A stretch of 26,538 nucleotides of DNA. It comes from Mucinivorans sp036654415 (GTDB taxonomy: Bacteria > Bacteroidota > Bacteroidia > Bacteroidales > Rikenellaceae). Positions within the stretch are counted from its first letter, which is position 1; each line of letters starts with the position of its first letter. The stretch is from the NCBI GenBank assembly GCA_036654415.1, contig JAVVSB010000026.1:1-26538 (forward strand). The letters are read 5' to 3'. The notes below the pieces were generated by a model. The model was given only the letters and a program-made list of their open reading frames with translations, made no database searches and was not told the origin of the DNA. The position numbers and the translations under genes were made by a program. Positions 1-7,935 of this stretch are shown here, piece by piece.

Positions 1-1
1 C

Positions 2-2044
2 GCTGCGGAGCCTCTGGCCACCCTGAGTGCCGCCTGCCTTCAGGCGCGGAATATTCCAGGGCATGACACCATCTATGTCAACATAGAGCCAGGCGACTAT
101 TTTATGAAACAACCGCTGATACTGACCGCTAGCGACACCCACCCCATTATCTTCCGCGGCACTCCAGGAGCCAGGGCCACATTCTATGGAGGCACGAAGA
201 TAGAGGGGTGGTGGAGAGACTCTCTGGGGCGTTTCCGAACCACCATACCTGAGGTCCTGGGCGGAAACTTTAACTTTGAGCAGCTGTGGATAAACGGCAC
301 CCGAGCCACTCGCGCCCGCACCCCCAACACCGAATGGATGGCAGTTCTCTCCTCAAAAGAGAACGTTTACCAACCAGGTGACAATCGATTAGCAGCCTTT
401 GCCACTCAGCAGATAGATGTTGACCCCTCGACAATAGAGAGTCTGCGCGGGCTAACCAACGAGCAGATGGAGCGTGTTATGGTGATGTTCTACCACAAGT
501 GGGACGTGACACGCAAGGGGTTGGCCTTTGCCGTGCCCGACTCAGGTCGTATCTTCACTGTGGGCTGTGGCATGAAGCCCTGGAACCGTATCGGTGGCGG
601 GAGTCGTTTTATCCTCGAAAACTACCTTGGAGCACTGGATGCCCCTGGTGAATGGTTTTTGGATAGAGCCAACGGCGAGTTATACTACATTCCGCGCAAG
701 GGCGAAACTATCGAGAACATACAGTGTATAGCACCTACACTCAGACAGTTAATCGTCATTAATGGTCGCGAAAACGCCCCTGTGTGCGACAAGATATTTA
801 CCGATATTAACTTTGCGGTAAGCTCATACATCATGCCCACCTACGGCAACGAACCGATGCAAGCCGCCGCTACCATCGAAGCCGCCATCATGGCCGACTA
901 TGCCCAAGGGGTGATATTTCGCAATTGCAATATCCAGCATACAGGGGCATACGCTATATGGTTGCGTCGCGGATGTGTAGATAATAAAATAGAGCGGTGT
1001 TACATTGCCGACCTAGGTGCTGGCGGTATCAAGATTGGCGATGTGATGATGCCCGCATGGCCCACGGCTCTCTCTCAGCGTAATATTGTGGACAACAACA
1101 TCATAACCCATGCAGGATACGTATTTCCTTGTGGGGTGGGTGTTGCCATGCTGCACGCTGCCAATAACCGCGTGACACACAACGAGATTGCTGACATACG
1201 CTACTCTGGGGTGTCGGTGGGGTGGTTCTGGGGTTACAATGCGACAGATAAGAAGTCGGTGGTGGTGCTCGACGATGGCTCCACTGATTTTCGTCCCTTG
1301 GTGAGCCCTTCGGTTGGTAATGTAGTGGAGTACAACCACATACATCATATAGGATGGGGCGAACTCTCTGATATGGGTGCCGTTTACACCCTTGGCCAAT
1401 CACCTGGGACTAGGGTCTCCAACAATGTGATACATGACGTCTACTCGTACGACTACGGCGGATGGGGTCTATATACCGACGAGGGTAGCACTGATATTGT
1501 GATGGAAAACAATCTGGTCTACGGCTGCAAAAGCGGTGGATTCCACCAGCACTATGGCAAAAACAACAAAATTCGGAACAACATCTTCGCCTTTGGCCAC
1601 TACCAACAGTTGCAGTTCACACGCATTGAGCCGCATCGCTCGCTAGATTTTACGCACAATATAGTGTTGGGAGATTGCGGAGTGATGCTTTCGGGACCAT
1701 GGGCCGAGGCAGATATCTTTATGGATAGCAACATCTATTGGGATATGCGTCCCGACACGGTCAAATTCCGCGGCATGACATTCGATAAATGGCAGCAAAA
1801 CGACGACAAGAGCTCGATACTAGCCGACCCCATGTTCCGCGACCCACTCCATGGCGACTTTACATTCAAAAATAACAAAGCCATTCGTAAAACAGGATTC
1901 AAACCGTTCGACTATCGACTATGTGGGGTCTATGGCTCGGCCGAGTGGATAGAAAAAGCCAAGATGGATTCAACCATACATCAGGACTTCGTTAATGTGA
2001 TACTAAAGCGCGAGAAAGAGCACAGTCGCATATATGACAAGTAA
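2..2044 (+). CDS. Right-handed parallel beta-helix protein, GH141-like, 5' end cut by window edge
   Basis: The reading frame is open from the first full codon at base 2. The residues before the first in-frame Met at base 104 fit the family (a DTIYVNIEPGDYF segment), so the true start lies upstream of the window and the Met at 104 is internal. The N-terminal part has the pattern GG.KI.GWWRD, then QLWINGTRATRARTPN, as in secreted beta-helix carbohydrate-active proteins such as family GH141. The middle and C-terminal parts are rich in N-N-I/V and H-N-x-I turns (for example VDNNIITHAG, VEYNHIHHIG, MENNLVYG), which are the rungs of a parallel beta-helix. The likely role is cleavage or binding of a complex plant or host polysaccharide outside the cytoplasm. 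The family is known for this; activity here is inferred. The signal peptide is not in view. The gene converges on ispE and ends at a strong hairpin. Confidence 0.8.
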   Translation, partial: AAEPLATLSAACLQARNIPGHDTIYVNIEPGDYFMKQPLILTASDTHPIIFRGTPGARATFYGGTKIEGWWRDSLGRFRTTIPEVLGGNFNFEQLWINGTRATRARTPNTEWMAVLSSKENVYQPGDNRLAAFATQQIDVDPSTIESLRGLTNEQMERVMVMFYHKWDVTRKGLAFAVPDSGRIFTVGCGMKPWNRIGGGSRFILENYLGALDAPGEWFLDRANGELYYIPRKGETIENIQCIAPTLRQLIVINGRENAPVCDKIFTDINFAVSSYIMPTYGNEPMQAAATIEAAIMADYAQGVIFRNCNIQHTGAYAIWLRRGCVDNKIERCYIADLGAGGIKIGDVMMPAWPTALSQRNIVDNNIITHAGYVFPCGVGVAMLHAANNRVTHNEIADIRYSGVSVGWFWGYNATDKKSVVVLDDGSTDFRPLVSPSVGNVVEYNHIHHIGWGELSDMGAVYTLGQSPGTRVSNNVIHDVYSYDYGGWGLYTDEGSTDIVMENNLVYGCKSGGFHQHYGKNNKIRNNIFAFGHYQQLQFTRIEPHRSLDFTHNIVLGDCGVMLSGPWAEADIFMDSNIYWDMRPDTVKFRGMTFDKWQQNDDKSSILADPMFRDPLHGDFTFKNNKAIRKTGFKPFDYRLCGVYGSAEWIEKAKMDSTIHQDFVNVILKREKEHSRIYDK

Positions 2045-2091
2045 AAGAGGAACACCCTCTTGGCAAGGTCGCCAAGAGGGTGTTCTCTTTT
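2043..2091. terminator. Bidirectional terminator between convergent genes
   Basis: An inverted repeat of about 21 bp (left arm 2043-2064, right arm 2071-2091) with one bulged G and loop AAGGTC. It has an A-run on the left and a T-run on the right, so it can end transcripts in both directions: the beta-helix gene from the left and the purD-ispE operon from the right. The left arm overlaps the beta-helix stop codon. Confidence 0.9.
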
Positions 2092-2121
2092 GGACAGATG
2101 GGGGGAGCGAATGTGTTTTCT

Positions 2122-2934
2122 TTAGAGCCGTTCGGTGTGGGTGAAGTAGGGGAAGTGGAGCCCTACGGGGGGTTCCCGAAAGAGGCCGTAGACGGTGGAG
2201 CCTGACCCCGATAGTGAGCTGTAGATGGCCCCCGAGGCGTAGAGTTGTTCTTTGAGCAGACCCAAGAGTGGTAGCCGTGCAAAGACCGACTCCTCGAAGT
2301 CGTTCTTAAGTCTTCCGCGCCACTGCTCCACTGGGCGACTCACTATCTGGGCCACCGACTCTGGTCCGTTTTGGTGGGTGGTGATGCCCGCATAGGCTTG
2401 GGCTGTGCTGACCCCTATGTCAGGTTTTACCATATAAATGTAGTAGCCCTCTAAGCAGAGTTCCACCGTGGTGAGCCGCTCACCACGCCCCTGGGCCCAC
2501 GTTGGGCGCGGGTGTACAAAAAAGGGGGTGTCGCTGCCTATCTCGGCAGCGAGGCTCTCCATTTGAGTCTCATTAAGCCCCAAAGACCACATTTTGTTAC
2601 ACATACTCATCACCGCCACCCCGTTGGCCGACCCTCCGCCCAGCCCAGCACCCATAGGCACCTGCTTGTGCAGGTGGATACGGCCGCACCCCACGCCGTA
2701 GCGCAGCTGCATAAGCCTCAGGGCACGCATACATATGTTTTGAGAAGGGGGACACTCCACCACAAGGCCGCTCTGCGAGAATTCGTTGTCCGCAGCCTGG
2801 CTCTTTTGGAGCTCCACCACATCCGCTAGTGCGCGGATTGGATACATAATAGTTGATATTTCGTGATAACCATCTGACCTAAGGCCCAAGATATTGAGCC
2901 CCAAGTTTATCTTGCATGGTGTCACCTCTACCAT
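2122..2934 (-). CDS. ispE: 4-diphosphocytidyl-2-C-methyl-D-erythritol kinase
   Basis: GHMP-family kinase that phosphorylates the 2-OH of CDP-methylerythritol, the fourth step of the MEP (non-mevalonate) isoprenoid pathway; cytoplasmic. At 270 aa it is of usual size. The N-terminal substrate motif CKINLGL has Lys8. The ATP-binding glycine loop PMGAGLGGGSA is at residues 93-103. The catalytic Asp lies in IGSDTPFF (Asp135), followed by the conserved GRGE. The C-terminal LSGSGSTVYGLF motif is present. The start ATG lies 4 bases after the purD stop, so the two genes are probably cotranscribed and translationally linked, with ispE second. The pairing of purine and isoprenoid genes looks like a housekeeping operon rather than a pathway link. 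Confidence 0.95.
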   Translation of the reverse strand: MVEVTPCKINLGLNILGLRSDGYHEISTIMYPIRALADVVELQKSQAADNEFSQSGLVVECPPSQNICMRALRLMQLRYGVGCGRIHLHKQVPMGAGLGGGSANGVAVMSMCNKMWSLGLNETQMESLAAEIGSDTPFFVHPRPTWAQGRGERLTTVELCLEGYYIYMVKPDIGVSTAQAYAGITTHQNGPESVAQIVSRPVEQWRGRLKNDFEESVFARLPLLGLLKEQLYASGAIYSSLSGSGSTVYGLFREPPVGLHFPYFTHTERL

Positions 2935-2938
2935 GGCT

Positions 2939-4249
2939 CTACTTTTCGAGGAGCATCAAGTCGCAACCTATATCGCTGCGCGAATATTTATCGGTGTATG
3001 AAATTTGGTTCACTGCCGCGTAAGCCCTCTCTCTGGCCTGCGCAATGTTGTCACCCAGGGCCGTGACCGCCAACACACGTCCGCCAGCAGTGCTCACCAC
3101 ATTGCGCCGTTTGACGGTGCCGCTGTGGTAGACCATGGTCTCCATGCCGAAGTAGGTGTTGAGCCCCTCAATGGGGTAGCCCTTGGCGTAGGATTCGGGG
3201 TAACCGCCCGATGTACAAACCACCGTAAGGGCTGTTTGGGGGGTAATTTCGATGGTCTTTTCGTCGAGTGTCCGGTTGACAATGCCGTCAAAAAGGTCCA
3301 CAATATCGGAGGTTATACGTGGCAAAATAACCTCGGTCTCGGGGTCACCCATACGCACGTTGTACTCTATGACCTTGGGCTGCCCATCGCAATTGATAAG
3401 GCCAATAAAGACAAAACCTTTGTAATCAAGAGCATCTTCTATTATGCCATTAATGGTTGGCTCCACCACCTGCAAGCGTACCTTCTCCATAAACTCCTCT
3501 GTGGCAAAGGGCACTGGCGAGACGGCTCCCATGCCGCCCGTATTGAGCCCTGTGTCGCCCTGGCCCACTCGTTTGTAGTCCTTGGCCGAGGGTAATATCT
3601 TGTAACCCACCGAGTCGGTGGCCACAAAAACCGACATCTCAATACCGCTTAGAAACTCCTCGATAACCACCTTGACTGAAGCATCACCGAACTTTTTGCC
3701 TACAATCATATCGCGCAACTGCTCCTTGGCCTTAGTCAAGTCATCTATAATAAGCACTCCTTTGCCCGCAGCCAACCCGTCGGCCTTGAGCACGTATGGC
3801 GAAGAGAGACTCTCCAGGAACTCATACCCCTGCTCCAGTGTATCGCTCGTGACGGTGAGGTAGCGGGCAGTGGGGATATTGTGACGCACCATAAAATCCT
3901 TGGCAAAATCTTTGCTTCCCTCAAGGGCGGCCGCAGCCCCCGAGGGGCCAAGCACAGCTATATGACGTATATCTTCGTTCTCGATAAAGAAATCTTTGAT
4001 ACCCCGAACCAATGGCTCCTCGGGGCCCACCACCACTAAGTTTATGTGGTTGTTGACCACAAACTGACCCACGACCGAAAAATCCAAAGGGTTAATATCC
4101 ACATTCATGCCGTAGCCATCGGTGCCTCCGTTGCCAGGGGCGATAAAAAGACGGCCTAATTTGGGGCTTTGGGCTATTTTACGTGCAAAAGCACATTCAC
4201 GTCCGCCTCCGCCAAGCAACAATATATTAACTGATTCTGGTAATTTCAT
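2939..4249 (-). CDS. purD: Phosphoribosylamine-glycine ligase (GAR synthetase)
   Basis: ATP-grasp enzyme joining glycine to 5-phosphoribosylamine, the second step of de novo purine synthesis; cytoplasmic. At 436 aa it is a normal length. The N domain opens with the dinucleotide-like loop NILLLGGGGREC and APGNGGT. The ATP-grasp core has VLKADGLAAGKGV at about residues 153-165 and the phosphate-binding NTGGMGAVSP. The metal site is in NVRMGDPETEV. The first loop is usually GSGGREHA, and here it reads GGGGRECA; this Ser/His to Gly/Cys change is seen in the sequence and its effect is unknown. The gene is first in the operon with ispE and is divergent from the S46 peptidase gene, with a 118-base intergenic region. 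Confidence 0.96.
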   Translation of the reverse strand: MKLPESVNILLLGGGGRECAFARKIAQSPKLGRLFIAPGNGGTDGYGMNVDINPLDFSVVGQFVVNNHINLVVVGPEEPLVRGIKDFFIENEDIRHIAVLGPSGAAAALEGSKDFAKDFMVRHNIPTARYLTVTSDTLEQGYEFLESLSSPYVLKADGLAAGKGVLIIDDLTKAKEQLRDMIVGKKFGDASVKVVIEEFLSGIEMSVFVATDSVGYKILPSAKDYKRVGQGDTGLNTGGMGAVSPVPFATEEFMEKVRLQVVEPTINGIIEDALDYKGFVFIGLINCDGQPKVIEYNVRMGDPETEVILPRITSDIVDLFDGIVNRTLDEKTIEITPQTALTVVCTSGGYPESYAKGYPIEGLNTYFGMETMVYHSGTVKRRNVVSTAGGRVLAVTALGDNIAQARERAYAAVNQISYTDKYSRSDIGCDLMLLEK

Positions 4250-4306
4250 AGTGAGTTGTGTAAAATTCCATAGTGGTTAAAAAAAATCTTCTTTCCATTA
4301 CAGAGG

Positions 4307-4314
4307 CAAAGTTA
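4307..4314 (-). promoter_or_regulatory. -7 element of the purD-ispE promoter
   Basis: The minus strand reads TAACTTTG, a perfect match to the Bacteroidota -7 consensus TAnnTTTG, about 58 bases before the purD start. No clear -33 TTTG is seen at the expected spacing. It lies only 12 bases from the divergent plus-strand element, so the two promoters would overlap. Confidence 0.55.
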
Positions 4315-4326
4315 AGAAATTTTATC

Positions 4327-4334
4327 TAATTTTG
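4327..4334 (+). promoter_or_regulatory. -7 element of the S46 peptidase promoter
   Basis: TAATTTTG fits TAnnTTTG and lies 33 bases before the ATG of the S46 peptidase gene. The -33 region is weak. It is the best candidate promoter for the peptidase and the two hydrogenase-like genes behind it. Confidence 0.45.
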
Positions 4335-4367
4335 TCATAATAATAGAAACATTTAATACAAAAAACT

Positions 4368-6488
4368 ATGCGAAAAGCAGTTCTGGCATTAATAATCACC
4401 ATTCTGACCACCCCTTTGGTTCGTGCCGATGAAGGTATGTGGTTACTACCTTTTATTGGTAAATACAATATTAAGCAGATGCAGCAGATGGGTTTCCGTC
4501 TGTCGGCCGAAGATATATATTCGGCCAACAAGCAGTCACTTAAGGATGCAATAGTGATTTTTGGTGGTGGCTGCACAGGCGAGGTGGTCTCGGACCAGGG
4601 GTTGGTCTTCACCAACCACCACTGTGGTTTTGGCTCGATTCAGAAGCTCTCCACCTTTGAAAAAGATTACCTCAACCAGGGCTATTGGGCCCCCACCCTT
4701 GGTGATGAGCTCCCAGCCGAGGGGCTAGCGGTGACCTTTATCCGCCAGATAGAGGATGTGAGTGCACGTATCTTGCCTGCCCTAAAGGGGCTGGCGGGGC
4801 ACGAACGAGACAGCGTGGAGAGTGCCATCATCTCGACCTTGGTCAAGGAGCAGCCCAAGCAGAATGCCAATATTTCATTTCGCATCGTGCCCATGTTTGG
4901 CGGCAACCAATACCTGCTCTTTGTGCAGGAGCGTTTTGGCGATGTGCGTTTTGTGGGGGCTCCACCCCAGTCGGTGGGCAAGTTTGGTGGCGACACCGAC
5001 AACTGGATGTGGCCTCGTCACACGGGCGACTTCTCGGTTTTCCGTATCTATGCCACTCCAGACAACCAGTCGACAGAGTCATATAGCGCGCAAAATGTGC
5101 CCTACAAACCCAAGACTCACCTCACCGTTTCGACCCGTGGCATCAAGGAAAACGACCCAGCCATGACCATTGGCTTCCCCGGCTCCACAACTCGCTATAT
5201 GACCACCTGGGAGATAGACAATCTACTGGAGGTTGAAAACCCCATCCGCATCGATGTGCGTGGAGCCAAACAGGCTATATGGTGGGAGCAGATGTGTGCC
5301 GACCCCAAGGTTAGACTTCAGTATGCCAACAAGTATGCTGGCAGCTCCAACTACTGGAAAAATTCTATCGGCAAGAGCCGTGGCCTGCTCCGTCTGGATA
5401 TTCGTGCGCGCAAGCAGGCCCAGCAGGATGCCTTTAGCGTGTGGGTGGCCCAGAGCCCCGACCGTGTGGCCAAATATGGCCAGGCCCTACCCCTTATCGA
5501 GCAGGCCATGAAGCAGCAGCGTCTCTCCATGCGTGGTTATATGTTGGTTCGCGAGGTGCTCTCAGGTACGGAGTGGCTTACTCTAGCCTCACAGGTTGGG
5601 CAGATGATAGAGCACGCTAAGGAGCCCGAAAGACTTTACGCTGGTTTGAAGGAGTATGCCGACTCCTTCTTCAAGGACTATAACGCCGCCACTGACCGCC
5701 TGGCCTCCAAGAAGTTATTATCGCTCTTGGCCGACTCCATGGCTCAGGGTGAGTTGTTCCCCTATTTCGACAAACAGGTGCGTGGGCAGGTCGATAAATT
5801 TATAGATGCCCATTTCGATAAGAGCCCTTTCACAGACAAGGACCGTTTTATGGCCCTTATCAACCCCGCTGGGGTTAAGAAGCTCTCCCGTGAACCTATC
5901 GTTTCGCAGCTGGCCATGCCTCTGGTCGCTCAAGGTCAGCACTCCAGAGAGCTCCTTATGGCCACAAACGAAGCTTACAGTCAGGGCCACCGCCTCTATA
6001 TTGCAGGTCTGATGGAGATGGAGCCTGAGCGCGCCTTCTACCCCGATGCCAACTTCACCATACGTATGAGCTACGGTAAGGTAGCCCCTTACAAGGCGGC
6101 CGATGCTGTCCACTACCACTACCAGACCACCCTTGATGGGGTGGTGGCCAAAGAGGACAAGACAAATCCCGATTTTGTGTTGTCGCCTCGCTTGCGCGAA
6201 CTTTGGAGTCAGAAAGATTATGGCCGTTGGGCTGTCGATGGCACTGTGCCAGTGGCTTTTCTCACCACCAACGATATTACGGGTGGTAATTCGGGTTCGC
6301 CCGTGCTCAATGGTCAGGGACAACTTATTGGACTAGCCTTTGATGGCAATTGGGAGGCCATGAGTGGCGATATAGCTTTTGAACCTGATTTGCAGCGTTG
6401 TATCAATGTTGATATACGTTATGTGCTCTTTATTATCGACAAGATGGCCTCTTGCAATAGGTTGATAGAGGAGCTCACACTGGACTAA
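4368..6488 (+). CDS. Family S46 dipeptidyl peptidase, DPP7-like
   Basis: Serine exopeptidase that removes N-terminal dipeptides in the periplasm, used by asaccharolytic and proteolytic Bacteroidota. At 706 aa it is the usual size. The signal peptide is residues 1-20 (cleavage after LVRA, mature start DEGMW). The chymotrypsin-like triad is visible: His85 in TNHHCG, a probable Asp221 in PRHTGDFS, and Ser642 in GGNSGSP. The position equal to residue 673 of Porphyromonas DPP11 is Gly here (AFDGNWEAMSGD). In this family Gly marks DPP7 (hydrophobic P1 preference) and Arg marks DPP11 (Asp/Glu preference), so I infer DPP7 specificity. The next gene begins 49 bases downstream with no terminator between, so a common transcript with the hyfF/hyfG-like genes is likely. 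Confidence 0.93.
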   Translation: MRKAVLALIITILTTPLVRADEGMWLLPFIGKYNIKQMQQMGFRLSAEDIYSANKQSLKDAIVIFGGGCTGEVVSDQGLVFTNHHCGFGSIQKLSTFEKDYLNQGYWAPTLGDELPAEGLAVTFIRQIEDVSARILPALKGLAGHERDSVESAIISTLVKEQPKQNANISFRIVPMFGGNQYLLFVQERFGDVRFVGAPPQSVGKFGGDTDNWMWPRHTGDFSVFRIYATPDNQSTESYSAQNVPYKPKTHLTVSTRGIKENDPAMTIGFPGSTTRYMTTWEIDNLLEVENPIRIDVRGAKQAIWWEQMCADPKVRLQYANKYAGSSNYWKNSIGKSRGLLRLDIRARKQAQQDAFSVWVAQSPDRVAKYGQALPLIEQAMKQQRLSMRGYMLVREVLSGTEWLTLASQVGQMIEHAKEPERLYAGLKEYADSFFKDYNAATDRLASKKLLSLLADSMAQGELFPYFDKQVRGQVDKFIDAHFDKSPFTDKDRFMALINPAGVKKLSREPIVSQLAMPLVAQGQHSRELLMATNEAYSQGHRLYIAGLMEMEPERAFYPDANFTIRMSYGKVAPYKAADAVHYHYQTTLDGVVAKEDKTNPDFVLSPRLRELWSQKDYGRWAVDGTVPVAFLTTNDITGGNSGSPVLNGQGQLIGLAFDGNWEAMSGDIAFEPDLQRCINVDIRYVLFIIDKMASCNRLIEELTLD

Positions 6489-6537
6489 CCTCCCCCAGGA
6501 CTGCCCCTGCGAGGACACCATACAAAACCATATACAA

Positions 6538-7935
6538 TTGTTAATTAGCCTATTTTTACTTGCCGCCGTCTCCATACTCTTTGTCTGTATAAGTCCTCGG
6601 CGTGACTTTGTGCTCACCAGTGGCTTGGCCTACTTTGTGGCCCAAGGGGCTTTGGCGGCCTATGCGGTGAACCATATAGGCAAGGTGGAGTTGGCATTTT
6701 TTGAGTTTGATGCTCTGGGAGTTACCTATTTCTGCCTGATGGCGGTGGTGGGGCTGCTGGTGGCTTGGCGTAGTTTTGGCTACCTTAGTGGGGCCCCTTT
6801 GCGTCACTGTAAGATATATTTCACGGCTCTGATTTCCCTTTCGCTCTCGGTGGTTGGGGTCTACCTAAGCCAAAACATAGCCGTGGGGTGGATTTTTTTG
6901 GAGGCCACCACCATCGCCACGGCCGCCTTGACCTACCACCGCCGTACCCGCCACTCGTTGGAGGCCACCTGGAAGTACCTCTTTGTGAGCTCTGTGGGCA
7001 TCGCCATCGCCTATCTGGGCATACTGCTGCTAAGCACCTCGATACCCGAGGGGGGCTCGCTCAACTACAGCTCACTTTCGCAGGCCGTCATGGTTGGTAA
7101 TCCGCTCTATATGAAGCTTGCTTTTATCTTCCTTTTGGTGGGTTATAGCACCAAATTGGAGCTTTTCCCGCTCTTTACCGTGGGGGTGGATGCCAACCAC
7201 GAGAGCCCCGCCCCCTGTTCGGCCTTTATCTCCTCGGCATTGGTGGGGGCGGGCTATGTGTCGCTCATTAGGGGTTACCACCTCTTTGGCCATATAGCTT
7301 GGGTGCGCAGTGTACTGCTTATCGTGGGGGTCATCTCGTTGATTTTGGCGGCCGTCTATATCGGGCGGACGGGTAATTTCAAACGGCTTTTTGCCTTCTC
7401 GACCCTCGAGAATAGTGGTCTGGTGGCCCTGGGTTTGGGGTTGGGGGGTGTGGGGGTATGGGCCGCTGTGCTCCACTCCATGGCTCACACCCTTATCAAG
7501 GGGGTCATCTATCTGCAACTTTCGGTTGTGGGACGTATGTATGGCAGTTACAAGGTGGGCAAGATAGGTAACCTGATGAGGGCCGACCCCATGGGTGGGG
7601 CGGTGATGGTGGCGGCGGTGGTAGCTCTGTTGGCCATGCCCCCCTCGGTGCTTTTCCGTACGGAGTATATGATGCTCTCTCAGATGGCCTTCGAGGGCCA
7701 GTGGTGGTTGATACTACCTGTGGTGGCGGCCCTGTTGATGGTGATGTATTGGTTGCTGATGAAGATTTTTGTGATGCTTTATCGACCTTCCGACCTCACT
7801 TTGGTGGATATGGAGAGTCGTAACCCGCTCTTTTCGGGTGTGTTACTGCTAGTGCTTTCGGCCACTTTGGTGGGTGGGGTGTGGCTGGGGCCTGAGTTAG
7901 AGAACCTTATAACTGTGATTTCTTATGCCAAATAG
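6538..7935 (+). CDS. HyfF-like proton-conducting membrane subunit (NuoL/M/N family)
   Basis: Integral membrane protein of 465 aa with about 13-14 hydrophobic segments, from the antiporter-like family shared by complex I, Mrp antiporters and group 4 hydrogenases. The closest pattern is hydrogenase-4 subunit F. The conserved channel residues are present: Glu122 in WIFLEATT, Lys206 in VGYSTKLELFPLF followed by DANHESPAP, and His313/His317/Lys321 in LHSMAHTLIKGVIYL. This is consistent with ion translocation across the inner membrane. The start is a TTG at 6538. The frame is open upstream into the previous gene but has no ATG or GTG there, so the exact start is uncertain. The 3' end overlaps the next gene by 11 bases, which points to translational coupling. 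No other membrane subunit (HyfB, C, E) is present in the window. Confidence 0.85.
   Translation: MLISLFLLAAVSILFVCISPRRDFVLTSGLAYFVAQGALAAYAVNHIGKVELAFFEFDALGVTYFCLMAVVGLLVAWRSFGYLSGAPLRHCKIYFTALISLSLSVVGVYLSQNIAVGWIFLEATTIATAALTYHRRTRHSLEATWKYLFVSSVGIAIAYLGILLLSTSIPEGGSLNYSSLSQAVMVGNPLYMKLAFIFLLVGYSTKLELFPLFTVGVDANHESPAPCSAFISSALVGAGYVSLIRGYHLFGHIAWVRSVLLIVGVISLILAAVYIGRTGNFKRLFAFSTLENSGLVALGLGLGGVGVWAAVLHSMAHTLIKGVIYLQLSVVGRMYGSYKVGKIGNLMRADPMGGAVMVAAVVALLAMPPSVLFRTEYMMLSQMAFEGQWWLILPVVAALLMVMYWLLMKIFVMLYRPSDLTLVDMESRNPLFSGVLLLVLSATLVGGVWLGPELENLITVISYAK

Noticed and set aside
5718..6323. 201-codon minus-strand frame inside the S46 peptidase gene
   Set aside because: Antisense to the catalytic C-terminal part of a complete peptidase; no family pattern.
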